This document shows positions 1 to 11,900 of a DNA stretch of 64,000 nt, in pieces. The translations under genes were made by a program, and so were the position numbers. The notes beneath the pieces were generated by a model. The model made no database searches, was not told where the DNA came from, and worked only from the letters and a program-made list of their open reading frames with translations. This DNA is from Axinella damicornis (lineage: Eukaryota; Porifera; Demospongiae; Axinellida; Axinellidae): the NCBI GenBank assembly GCA_963931865.1, contig OZ007510.1, positions 3,748,747 through 3,812,746 on the forward strand, read 5' to 3'. Every line of letters begins with the position of its first letter. Position 1 is the stretch's first letter.

Positions 1-44
1 TACAAGGCATCCCTCTCATCCGTAGATTTTGAGGGGCTCCCCAG

Positions 45-1735
45 CACTAAAGCCCTCAGAGCCGCTGATTGACTTCATCCACTCCTTCCACCATGTATTC
101 ACTGGAGGGATTTTCTGGATCAATGGCAGGAGTCAGGAGTTGATTGATGCAAGTGCAGCCTACGTCAAACAGGTATACTCACCAGTAGCTGTCAGAGTAT
201 AATTGAAGGCCTTAGAACCAGTGTGGGCAGTGTGGGCCAGCTAACGATAGTTACCACTGTAAGGATGTGTGACTGCACTGTCAGCCTCAGACAAATATCT
301 ATAAGGTTACCAATAAGATTGTCTATCAGACTGATCTAAGCAACAGTGGTTGGTGTGTCTCGGGTTGCCTCTGCATAACCTCTGAATCAGCAGACATGCT
401 TCGCTTTTGTGTGAGAAGGTGGACTCATGAGTGTATGTTATGGAGGTGGAGTCTTCCCATCACTTCTGCTTTAGTTTATGTCGTGCAAACTTGTACTTGA
501 TCTTTGTTGTGCAGGTAACTGGGACTGTACCAACTGCCTCACAGACTCACCCTCTCCTCATCATTTTCGACTACATCGACCAAATGCCACGATTTCCCAG
601 CCCTGCAACTTCGCTTATGGCTCTCTTGAGAAACTCCAACACACATATTGTGGTCATCTCTAAGAACTATGCCCCTCCAGATGATCTGCTGAAGGAAGTT
701 GACCGCCAGCTTCTGAGAGGCTGTAAGATAATTGATGTGGAGCCTCTGTCGATGATCCACACTACTCAGCGAATCGTTCACTCTGTACTGAAAGCTCACC
801 ACCTTGCTCCCACCAATGAAGACCAGAACTTCTTTGAAAAGCTTGCAGAGTTCACATCTGGATCTCCTACCCTCACTGACGTGGCAACAGCATTGCTCCT
901 CTCAGAGGTCAGGCATGACTCTCAGGATGGACCACAAGACATCCGTGACAAACTCATGACCTTCAAGGATCAACTTTCCCTGGACAAGATGGGTCCTTCC
1001 ACAAAACCAGTTACAGTAGTTAGCCGTAAATCTCCAGAGGGGACAGCAATAGTGAGAGAGATATCCAAGAATGTATATGACCACATTGACTCCATTAAAG
1101 AAACTGAGCAGGATCTTTGGTGCACTAGTTCCACCTACGACTCATGGCAAGCAGCCACCATGCTAGTAGACCAGTGCAGCCTCACTGCAGAAGAGAAGCT
1201 GCTGCTGTTTGCAGTTTCCATGTTCAGCTGCAGTCCCATCCTCATGAGCATGGTTACAGAGGTCTCGTCGATGATCGCAAAAGCTTCTCAGAAACTGCAC
1301 ATTTCAACCAGCCTCCATTCCAAACTCTTCCAGATGCACCTAATGAAGCGATACCCACTCCCGGTCATCATGCACCCATCACTGAACACTCAGAAGCAAT
1401 CAACAGAGCCGGAGTTTGTCTACATGCCGCAGGTTATCGCTCGAGCTATTTGGAAAGACATGATGTCACCTACAGACAGAGCCATGGCACTCAGCACCTC
1501 ATACATGGCGCTACGTACTCTGGCAGGCAACACAAGAAGCTCTCACGTGGGATGGGGGTTCCTCGGAGGGCTCTGTTCCCTTCTGTTGGAGGTGTATGGG
1601 CTCAACTACGAGTTGATGGGGAAGAAGTGCTATCAGGAGGTCTACAAGCTCTACCTTCGCTTCCACGTTGGAGAGAAACAATCCATTGGGGCTCAATTTC
1701 CAGACCCTCCAAAAATCACAACCAACTCATTATGA
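45..1735 (+). CDS. STAND/NB-ARC-like P-loop NTPase, C-terminal part (5' partial)
   Basis: Two exons are visible: 45-172 (acceptor CCAG before it, phase entering mid-codon) and 515-1735 (stop at 1733-1735), joined in phase 0, giving about 448 residues. The first exon encodes HHVFTGGIFWING, the strand seen after the P-loop in NB-ARC/NACHT-type proteins. The second opens with a Walker B-like LLIIFDYIDQ, then a sensor-like strand NTHIVVISKN, the EPL segment KIIDVEPLSM, and a GSP turn in EFTSGSPTLTD that resembles the GLPL region. A helical, winged-helix-like part follows (LTAEEKLLLFAVSMF). The Walker A motif must lie upstream of the window. Proteins of this class are usually oligomerising switches in immunity or cell death. 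That role is inferred; no N-terminal effector domain or C-terminal repeat sensor is visible. The C-terminal 150 residues are not recognised. Confidence 0.72.
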
Positions 1736-2107
1736 CTGTGAACTTCTGCAGCTACTTTAGTTTGTATGTTCCTTTAATTAGACCCTCAGTAAACTCAATT
1801 CTGCTGCTTTAGCTTGCTACTGTAGTTATTTGTTGCTACTGTTCATACTTCACATACAGTGAATGTTATAGTATTGATGTGTTATAGGCGTCACAAAAAG
1901 CAGCATCATTCATTTTAGAGTGATTTTACTTACATTCGTTGATTGGGTGTACTATTGATTGGTTTTTTTCAATTACAAAAAATTAATGCTGCAGCATGAA
2001 AACAATACAGAACAGTGAATACAAAGACAACATGGCTGCATGCTGTACATTACACACGTTCTTTTTGTGAGAGAAGATACCAAGAGCATGACTGCAAGTG
2101 CCTTTAT

Positions 2108-2172
2108 ACAGGGCTCTCTTCTCTCCTCATGGAGGTATATGCGTTCAACTATGACTTAATGGGCAAAAGATC
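2108..2172 (+). pseudogene. Decayed partial duplicate of the STAND gene's last exon
   Basis: About 60 bases closely resemble 1565-1625 in the last exon of the upstream STAND gene. The translation LLMEVYAFNYDLMGK mirrors LLLEVYGLNYELMGK. The similarity stops abruptly on both sides and the reading frame closes at 2222. This is best read as a relic of a tandem duplication rather than a gene. Confidence 0.6.
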
Positions 2173-2311
2173 GACCATATGTCTCGATCCCTTTATCGGC
2201 TATTGTGGAAACATGGGCAATTGACCACCATAATGGCCGGACTCCACCAGCAGGACAACGGCCACAACCACCTGATAAAGTATACCCCATAAGCCATTAA
2301 TTCTGCATTAG

Positions 2312-2475
2312 TGCAGCGGCATATCAAACCAATCGTTCACTTTTTGATAAAAGCACCAAAATTGGTACCCATATGGTTTAATATACTGTGAACATTTTTA
2401 GATATTGAGGCATGTGAAATTGTGCCTGCGTCAGCTGCGGTGGGCAGTTTCCAAAATGGCCGCCATGTGGCGTTA
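2312..2475 (+). repeat. Dispersed repeat, copy 1 (inverted partner at 6430-6605)
   Basis: This segment (with AACCAATCGTTCACTTTTTG, then AAATTGTGCCTGCGTCAGC) recurs in reverse complement at about 6430-6605. The two copies are about 4 kb apart and could be the arms of one large foldback element or independent insertions of one family. Confidence 0.6.
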
Positions 2476-2876
2476 TTCGACGAGAATAATGCAGTACTAA
2501 TAGCACTTTTTGGGGGTCTTAGGGTTCTTTTGCATAACTGCCCCATCCTTGCTAGAATTATTCTGTGTTTATGTGCCACGTTAAATACAGCAGTGATTTC
2601 CGGAAATGTACATGCATATAGAGGTCCGGTTATTAATTATAATGGAACAGAAACCGGCATCTTGCAGGTCTAGTAGCAGGGATTCTATATAGGCTTTGAG
2701 AGGGGGGCTGCAAGATATAGGCATCTAAGAAGAATTAATATGCTGCCTGCATTCCTGCAAGAAAAATGGGCTGACTGCCGGGATTCATATTAGGGAAAAC
2801 ATCTGGGGTACAAATTAGTATGTTTGGGGTGACAATCTTGTATTTTTAAAGTCCAAAAGGAGCCAGTGATAGGAGC

Positions 2877-3566
2877 ATAGGCGTAGCACGCGGTCCGGCT
2901 GGTCCGGTTTTAGCCGGACCACTTTTCAGTGCGAAATTTTTTTTTTTTTTTTTGAAGGGGGCCCACTCACGATCGAACACACTCTCGCAGCTTCGACGAA
3001 CCATAGGAACAAACACGGCAGCTCAGGGGCGGGGGGCACCGGGGGCCGGTGCCCCCCCCCCCTTTTGCTTCTTCATCAACTTTATTTTCCTCCTTACCAA
3101 CTTGCTGCCACTACGTTGCAACTCCTGGCCTGGCCTCCTCAGCTCGAAATAAGCTTACCGTGCGTTGCCTGAAACCGAACGGCTTGGGAACGAGACCACG
3201 ATCTAGTATACCCCTCCGGGCCGTGTACGTACTTATTACGGTTCGTGAGCGAAATTTGACCAAGGAAGAAGCACATGGCGGCCCTGGGACCTGCAATCCT
3301 CGTACATCTGGAACTTGCAGTACAAAGCGCGAAGGTGCCACGAGAGCCCATCCTGAGATGTGAAAAATGAAGGCGAAAAAATTTTTTCCACGCTTCGCGC
3401 GAACTGATAGGCACTACGCGCCTCTATGCACTGCCTCCGGCAGCGTTTAATATATAGTGCCCCCCCCCCCCCCCCCCCCTTTCATAAATCCTGTATCCGC
3501 CCTTGGACTACTAGTACTAAGCCACACTTCAAAGCCGGACCAGCGGCGGATGTGCTCCTACGCCAC
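2877..3566. mobile_element. Candidate non-autonomous element with CCGGACC-rich inverted ends
   Basis: The left end (GGCGTAG then GGTCCGGCTGGTCCGG) is matched in inverse orientation on the right by CCGGACCAGCGG then CTCCTACGCC. An inner copy of AGCCGGACCA also pairs with AAAGCCGGACC near 3530. Inside are a T-run near 2938-2954, a poly-C run at about 3050-3062 and a second at about 3462-3480. No transposase is visible. Superfamily is unassigned. Confidence 0.5.
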
Positions 3567-5734
3567 TGCGTTCAAAAGGAGATGTGTTCTCTGCATTGCT
3601 AAAAGTGGTTACAGATTTGTACCAGTCCACCCAGAGGACCTATAGCTCTGTTGGGCATGAAACAGCAGGGCAAAATATGATTGTGCTAATGCCATTAAGG
3701 CACTTGCCGGTGCAATTATAGTGCAATGGATTATCATAAGACCATAATCCTGGTGTTGTATATATGTCAAGCAGACTGCAATTTAACTGTGATATGATGA
3801 GCCAGGCATGCGGAGTTCCTCTTGCAGATGAATGCGAAGGATCAACATGATGCTTGGTCTTTTGGGGTATTCTCTTTGACACCATAGCATTGGGAATTTG
3901 GCCTAACAATGGGATTTTGCCTACTAAGGGAAATTTCAGAGTGGTTCCATACAGTTAGCATGGAAAGGCAAGGTGGTGGAACAGGAGAAACAGTTAGAAT
4001 ACATTCCATGCAGGGATTATCATAGAGTCGGTAGACTCTATATGTAGGGATACGACAGACACGCAATATATGCTAATAATACAAAAAAATCTCTCCTAAT
4101 CTCAGAAACGGTACACTTATAAGCCTTTATAACAACATACCAGTCATCTTTGAGTGTTTTCATGTCCAACAAGACTCCCAGTGCCGCGAAAAACCATCGC
4201 GAAAGTACCAAAGCAGGCACTCGCAAAACGGGCAAATTGTCCTTCTTTCTTTCTTCTTCTTCTTCAGACAACTTAGCTCAACGTTGCCTCAATCTCTCAT
4301 GATGGTTTTCGCACAAAACAGCAGCATTTTCAACCGAGCAGTGCAACATCCCATTGCTTTTTCACAACCTCTGTGATGGCAAATTTCAGCTCAAACATGC
4401 GCCTGCTGCTAAAAAAATGACATAAAGGATGTAGGGATACCAAAACGGCGAAAAGTAAGGAAACAAGGTAGGGATGATCACACAAAACAGTGAAGTATAC
4501 AATCCCCCCTACATATCTTTCTTCATTATATGGAAAATGATTTGTAGCTAACCATGGCTTAGCTTACAGATAAATAATCAAGACACACTTGGCAGCTAAT
4601 CATCATGCCCAAAATGCTAAGGGCCTACCAAAGCCGATGCAGTACACATGAATGCCTAAGCTCAAAGTGGTGGAAAATGGAGTGTGTAGGAAATGAGCTT
4701 TGGACAAACTACGTATGCTGACCCCCCTCTTCCGAAAGCCAGCTATATAATATTATACTACCCTAGATCTGAGGTTTGTGGTCTCCAAAGTAAGGGGTTT
4801 CATATACATACAGTGGCTTGCAACTGTGGGCTTTTTCCGACTTGGAGATATTTGCGCCAACAGGTCAGCAACATGATATTTGGCTACATGATTGCATTGT
4901 TTATTTGTGTTGACAGAACAGTTTCATGCTGGCAATAAGTGCATTGGGAACAATTATAGGGGATCAATGAGTTATGTGCAGTGGTAGCCTACTGAGCAGT
5001 AAGGGATATATACAAAGCAAGGGCCATTACGTATTTCCAACATAGGATATAGTATAGACAAGGGAGAGCATTATTGACAACCCCTCCCTCCAGGCCATTG
5101 GGACTGGGAATCAGCCTATAATTATTGAGATCGCAGTTTTAGAATCAGGGCAGTAACCACTGTGGCAAAGGCATCCCATGCATGCATACATTCCGCATTA
5201 ATTTGTTGGGTAGAAGCGTACAAAATCCATACTTGAATGCCTAGACATGCAATGGTTAGTTTCACATCATGACCGTAACGTTGTCTACAGGTACATGCTG
5301 GCTAACCACTGCATGGACTTATCTTTCCCGTCACTGACTTTCGTGCACGTGTTGTAGTATATGTATACTAGTATCACAAAACGTTGTGCATCATACGTAC
5401 TCATAGGAAAGGAGAGGGGAGCCACACCCAGGATAGAGTGTCCTATTGGGGAAAGTATAATTATATACATCTTCCAGTGGACAATGGTGGAAGGGCCACC
5501 ATTCCACCCAAACACCGAAGGACTAGGTATAGATATGCAGATATGCACCTGTTATCCATAGTTGGGGAGTGAAGCTGTCATGTGATCAGCAGCAAGTGAG
5601 TTATCGGAAAGCTCTCACTGCCACTGCTGCACTGCATCATTGACCTGACTCACCTCCAATGAACAGTGGTAGCTAGATATGGTACCAATGGTCAAAAGAA
5701 CAGAGTTAATTGGGAATGACAGGCAACTGATCAT

Positions 5735-6125
5735 CACTGTAAAACGAGAAGGGTTGTTTTAACCAGGCTGTGGTCACCTCAGTTGCATCTCAGGGCCGCC
5801 TTGCATGGTGACCAAGGAATGAACACACATTGTCAAGTGCATCCTATTAGTAGCTATCCAAATAGGAAAACCTAATAGAACAGCTGCACTTCCAAACAAT
5901 GTGCAGATCATTTACACTGCTTGACCACTATAGGTCCTCCAACAGACATACAGATGGGTAAACAATTAAGCTAAGTCACGTACCTATAATTACGAAACGT
6001 TAGAAGTGAGGCTACACAACATTTGTGGTTGTGGATACATTCTTCGACCACCACAGTAGAGGAGGCACTGAGATGCAACTAGGGTGACCAGAGTCTGGTT
6101 AAAACAACCCTTCTCATTTTAAAGT
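5735..6125. mobile_element. MITE-like element with about 60 bp terminal inverted repeats
   Basis: The left end (CACTGTAAAACGAGAAGGGT, continuing TGTTTTAACCAG and CAGTTGCATCTCAG) is repeated in inverse at 6064-6125 (CTGAGATGCAACTAGGGTGA through AAACAACCCTTCTCATTTTA and AAGTG). The total of about 390 bp and the absence of coding capacity fit a non-autonomous foldback DNA transposon. Confidence 0.7.
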
Positions 6126-6429
6126 GTATGGGACGCCATGCAGACAATGGTGAACCAGGGTGGAGCTGATTATTCACAAACATTAGCAACACTAGCTGTG
6201 GAGACAGCTGCAAGCTGTAGCAGTAGTAAGTAAAGTAGCTATGGGTTATTCAATCACCCGCCCACCTAGCTGTTCCCTCTTTCTTTCATATAGCCGCTAC
6301 TGTCCACTGCATGAGTCCTCTCTCAGTGAGACTGAGTCCGGTGTTAAATTTGTGTTTCAAGTGTAGAAGGGCTTGAAGGACTGCCACTAAGAGTCATTTA
6401 AGACAACATTGCCAAATTTGGTAATGTTG

Positions 6430-6605
6430 CATGGTGGCCATTTTAGAAACCGCCCACCACGGCTGATGCAGGCACAATTTCACATGCCTCAATATCTGAA
6501 AATGTTCACAATATATTAATCTATATGTGTACCAATTTTGGTGCTTTTATCAAAAAGTGAACGATTGGTTTGGTATGTCTGGCTATGCCGCTGCACTACA
6601 TCAGG
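6430..6605 (-). repeat. Dispersed repeat, copy 2 (inverted partner at 2312-2475)
   Basis: Reverse-complement partner of 2312-2475. It shares GATGCAGGCACAATTTCAC and AAAAAGTGAACGATTGGTTT. The copies have diverged by substitutions and small indels. Confidence 0.6.
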
Positions 6606-6767
6606 CCTTCCATACTCATGGTATAGCTTTTAGAGTTATCTTTTTGAATAGCCTCATCTGTGCAAACCTCACTGTTGTTCTCCCTTGTCTCCTTCGATTG
6701 ACTTGGCATGTGGAACGATGGGCCTCTATACCAGCAGGACATGGAGCCATTTGTAGAGCTTACAACT

Positions 6768-8555
6768 AATGAGTGTACAAAAGCGGCCATTCTGCAAAAC
6801 TGCACTAGAAATTCCTAGACACTGTGACTAAACCATTTGTGTTTTGCTGAATTCCTGAAATTAAGTAACTGTAACCCAAGAGATGGTACAAAAGTGGCCA
6901 TTCTGCTTTTCTGCAAAACTGCAACACGACACTGTAACTAAACCATTTGTGTTTTGTTGAATTCCTAAAATCTGAAACTGCAACCCCAGAGATGCCTTTT
7001 GGTAAGGCTTGTCTAGAATTCTTGATTTCCAGATTTGCAGATTTGCAGAACCAGCAACTCCAAGATGCCTTATGGTAGGTTTGTAGATTTTACAGAAACA
7101 GCGCAACTTGATGGATTTCCACTTTTGTGGAAATTCCAGTTTTCCCGTTTTGCTGAATATCCTGAATTTCCCATTTTGTTGAATTTCCAGTTTTCCCGGG
7201 TTCTTTTTCATACAGCTCAATGAGTGTATGAAAGTGGCCATTCTGCTTTTCTGCAAAAGTGTGCTAGAAATTCCCAGACACTGTAACCTAACTGTTTGTG
7301 TTTTGTTGAATTCCTGAAAGCACAAGAACTGCAACCTCAGAGTTGCCTTGTGGTAAGGCTTCTCTAGTTTTCTTGATTTCCAGATTTGCAGAAACAGCAA
7401 CTCCAGAGATGCCTTCTGGTAAGATTTCCTGATTTCTTGATTTGCAGAACAGCGACTCCAGACCACCGACTGATGCACAGTTTCACCGTTTTCTTCCTAC
7501 AGTGATCATTTATTATTAATTACTTAACATGCACAGCACTGACGTCATATTAATACCCCTCCCCTCCCTAGTCTAGTTGCTGCATGCTGCAAACACTAAC
7601 ATGCACAAAGGTGACCTTATAAGTGCTGGGTCTTTATTCCTGCTCTGCTTTTCTGTGTGTGCATGCCGTGACCTTTAATCCAAGGTGGCGCGCGCCTTTG
7701 GTCTTGCTTTTCGTGCTTGCAGCTGCAGGTGGCCAGATTAGTCTGAGGTGGTGTGAAATTATGATTGTGCTCAGGGGTCAACAGCAGTCTGGTCCCAGAC
7801 CTCCATGCTGTACCATTTGGGAACCAGACTAGGGAGGGGAGGGGTATTAATATGACGTCAGTGCTGTGCATGTTAAGTAATTAATAATAAATGATCACTG
7901 TAGGAAAAATTGCAGAAAACGGTGAAACTGTGCATCAGTCGGTGGTCTGGAGTCGCTGTTCTGCAAATCAAGAAATCAGGAAATCTTACCAGAAGGCATC
8001 TCTGGAGTTGCTGTTTCTGCAAATCTGGAAATCAAGAAAACTAGAGAAGCCTTACCACAAGGCATCTCTGAGGTTGCAGTTCTTGTGCTTTCAGGAATTC
8101 AACAAAACACAAACAGTTAAGTTACAGTGTCTGGGAATTTCTAGCACACTTTTGCAGAAAAGCAGAATGGCCACTTTCATACACTCATTCAGCCCCACCC
8201 CCTGGCCATGGGCACTGCTGACGTATACCGAAACGTGCAGAGCATGCACACGCTAATCATCTTTTCACACTCAAAATAATACCTGCAGCCAGGTGGAATG
8301 CCCTCAGAACCTAATCATGACTCTTTGGAAACGTAGCAAATTTTACCACACCCGTCCCATTGAGGAACTCCTAATGAAGGCATGCGGATAAGTCAAAACA
8401 AACTCAAATCTGGAAATCAAGAATTCTAGACAAGCTTTACCAAAAGGCATCTCTGGGGTTGCAGCTTCGGAATTCAACAAAACACAAATGGTTTAGTTAC
8501 AGTGTCTTGTTGCAGTTTTGCAGAAAAGCAGAATGGCCGCTTTTGTACACTCATT
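6768..8555. repeat. 1.8 kb imperfect palindrome (long inverted repeat)
   Basis: The left arm 6768-7574 and right arm 7826-8555 are reverse complements around a 251 bp spacer. The inner ends are nearly perfect (CCCCTCCCTAGTCT at 7561-7574 against AGACTAGGGAGGGG at 7826-7839), as are the GACGTCA-containing segments beside them. The outer ends also match (AATGAGTGTACAAAAGCGGC against GCCGCTTTTGTACACTCATT). Each arm is itself made of degenerate tandem units containing GGCATCTCTGGAGTTGC-type blocks. The left arm has extra sequence around 7035-7220 and the right arm at about 8190-8405. Open frames inside each arm encode the same peptide from opposite strands and are by-products of the palindrome. 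Confidence 0.85.
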
Positions 8556-8904
8556 TACAACTGCATAATTGTATGTTACAAGGTCTCAACTGTACGGAGC
8601 TGAAAGTACCACAAAGGATGAACCATTCAGTGAACACTTTACATCACAAAATAATAGTCGCTTACCCGGCATGATTTCTATGCTATCTTGCTCAGCACAT
8701 AATCACTGTAATACTGTGACTTGTTTATAGGAGGAAAACATCCATTGGGTGTGCAACGTGTAACTGATACACATAAACAAATTGTGATAGTTACACATGT
8801 ACATGAAGTAAATAGCCATTCGGAAGCAAGGCCATATATGGCTGCTCTACACATTAAAAACAATGCCATCACACACATCCACACACGAAAATCTGGACCC
8901 ACAG

Positions 8905-11900
8905 CTACTTGGTTGTGCTGGAGAGGGAGGAGTGTTTGGAGAGGAGGCTCATCTTGGAGGAGTTGCGGTATGGGGAGGCAAACTCCACCACGGGGTGGGT
9001 CACCGGCGGCCTCAGCTCGGCCTTCTCCACTACCCTGGCCTTTGCACGGCTGTACCCGTGGGACGTGGGTTTTGCATTGGACCGCTGCTGCCAGTGGGAC
9101 CCTGCATAGTTCTGCATCACGGCCTTCCCATGCTCGTGGTAGGTCACTTGGTCCTGCAGTCCATCGAGGGACTCCTGCAAGGTCTCCAGAAGGTGCATTG
9201 CCAGTGGTCTACTGATGACAACGCTCCCCTTCACCCGCACTGTGGTCCTCACGATGAGGTCCCTTGCCGCCCTGAAGTTACCACTGCTGGCCATCTTGTT
9301 GGCTTGTCCAAGAGTGTCGGCCACCTCGCAGCGGATCTTGTGGAGCTCAATCTCATCAATGGAGTCAGAGTGAACGGGATCGGAGCAGAGCTTGTTCCAC
9401 ACAATGCCACATGCAACCACATGCTCACACGGCTTACAGGAGAGGACGTCAAAGTACTCCACACGGCAGGAAACAAGGGAGAGGTTTTGTGGATCCTCAA
9501 GAGTTCGGTCGCCAGGAACCAAGAGTTGGACAAGGATGCATTTCTCCTCCTCACTGTGTGCATGGGGGGAGGTATATATGGAGAAAACCGAGTGCTCAGA
9601 ACTGGTAAGTGACTGCAAATTGGTTTGCAAGATGATGGATGGGCTAAACCTTCTACTCTACACTACAAGCAGTGTGTGGAGCCATTTCTGGGTCTGCATT
9701 CAACATCAGAGGGATATAGTACTCTACTACATGCTTCAGATAAATAATGACCTGATCTTTTTTTTTCTGCTTTAGCAACACTCCAAGAGAAGTATGGATA
9801 TTCATGACACATCCCCACAGTGTGATACAACAAAATTTGAATCTACTTCTGCATTAAATCAGCCAAACAAATCACTTAAGTGATCAAACATACAGCAGAC
9901 AAGTCATACACTGTGAGACCAGTACACTTTACATAAACATCAGAATGGTCGCTGACTCTGAAGTGGGGTATATGTGATGTATCCATCCTGAGATGCAACA
10001 CCACACGTCAATCTCAGTACAAACAGTTTTAGAACAACAGACCACCCACTCTAGTTCCAGAGCCCGTCATACAGGGCTAACCAAGGGCACTGTTCCTTAC
10101 CAGTAGATGTCATGGATGGTGACCTCATACACTTTGTTTGGCTCTCTCTCCATCGTCTTGAATGTGGTGAGGGGCTTGCTGAGCTGAACATTCTCTGCTG
10201 CTGTGAATGTCAGATGAATGTTCTGTTGGGGGGGGGGGGGGGGTGGTTGAAAAGGGAAGGAAAGACAGGAAAGAAGGGGAGGGGTGGGAAGAGAGGAAGA
10301 AGGAAGAAGGACACAGGACAGGGGGAGGGAGAAGGTGGGAGGGGATCAAGGGGGAGCAGAGACTGACATCACTATTGAAAGAGGAAGAAACAAGGAAGGT
10401 CATAGAATGTAAACACATGCCACAGTAATTACCCCTTTGGGTTGGGAGTCTGGTTCCGAGATTAAGTCAAGCAACACTGCCACAGTAACATGCACCGTCA
10501 TCAAGAGCGCATAAGTACACTGCACCCTGATGGACTCATGCGTTCTTGACTGTCATGTCTATTACTGTAAACTAAATTAATAGTTAGCAGTCTTTGTTTG
10601 CACAAACTTCTTCATCAAAACGGTTGCGACGTTTCGATCCTGAAGGATCTTCATCAGGCAGATAGCAATACAAGGCTATCTGCCTGATGAAGATCCTTCG
10701 GGATCGAAACGTCGCAACCGTTTTGATGAAGAAGTTTGTGCAAACAAAGACTGCTAACTATTAATTTAGTTTACAGTAATAGACTCGCATAGTCTTTGGT
10801 CGAAGGGACCGGTCGTTTAGGATCTAGACTAAAGACTTGACTGTCATGTGTTGCATCACCACATTACTATTACTAGTTTACTCTCAGTGTCCCACCTGTG
10901 CTGCGACACTGAGCAGCCCCCCGAGGCAGTCACAGAAGCTCTCTGGAATGCTGTCCTTATTGTCAATGTAGTAGAACAGGCCATTGCCTGCATCAGCCAC
11001 CGCGTGCAGGAGATCTGCATCGTGCTCTGAGCCATAACCAAAGGTGAAGACACACGCCTGCCTCCCGATCTGAGTCAGCATAGACCTGAGGAGAGGGGGA
11101 GTACCTTAATTACATCATCAAATGATGCTGCTTTATGCAGTACAAGTCACTGTATAGGGTAGGAACAATGTGTATAGTGCTTGGTGTGAAGCTGTAGACA
11201 CACCCACCTCGTTGCCTTCTCCAGTGCTGCCTGGGCCTTGATCCCGACATTGGCCTTCCCGTCCGTGAACAGCAGAACAGACTCCACAAGAGATGCATCA
11301 TCACCGGAGATGCGGTAGAGGACCTCCAGGGCGGCCAGCAGCCCCCCACTCAGGTTGGTATGACCTCTCTCCTTCACCGATTCAATGGCCTTCTCAGCAA
11401 GCAGCTTGCCAGAGGAGTCCATGCTGGTCAGAGGAAGCTCCACACGTACCTAGTAAGGAAGAGGAAGGAGGAGTCAGGCATATTATCTCCATACCACACT
11501 AATATAGCATGCTTGCTTGCAGTAATTAAACTCCAATTGAGACGACGTGATCAAATGCTCTAGAATAGTTTTCCTACCTCATTTTAACTATTTCTGTGCT
11601 CAACAACTATTTCTCGATTACTATTCATGGCCCTATGCATCTGTACTTTTTTTCCCCTCCCTTTCTTGGGCTCTGCAACAGTGTTTGCATTGTGACATCA
11701 CAGTGGGTGTGGCAGCATTACCCATGCCCCAATTTTTGGACGACAATCGAGGGTTGAAATTGATGCACTGATAAACTCTTTAGCAAATGTGAGGGAGGGA
11801 GGGGAGGTGAGTGGGTAGACAGTATTTCAGTCACATAATTAATGTTGTGCATGCTGCATGGAGAAGGCAGCGTGACCTCGTCAGTATAGTGAATGACCTG

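Larger units (their letters stand above)
1736..8904. other. Gene-poor, repeat-filled interval between STAND and VWA genes
   Basis: No reading frame here carries a recognisable protein domain. The interval lies between the 3' ends of two convergent genes. It holds the STAND exon relic, an inverted-repeat element at 2877-3566, a pair of inverted dispersed repeats (about 2312-2475 and 6430-6605), a foldback element at 5735-6125 and a large palindrome at 6768-8555. Apart from short repeats, nothing is recognised in 3570-5730. Confidence 0.7.

Noticed and set aside
1144..1812. 222-codon alternative frame over the STAND exon
   Set aside because: Out-of-frame shadow of the frame that carries the Walker B and following conserved segments.
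6861..8256. 205- and 121-codon frames sharing a QIWKSRKLEKPYHKA-like peptide
   Set aside because: Same repeat read from opposite arms of the 1.8 kb palindrome; low-complexity tandem composition and no splice or family support.
8863..9612. 249-codon plus-strand frame
   Set aside because: Antisense shadow of the last VWA-gene exon, whose minus-strand frame fits the splice phases and domain.
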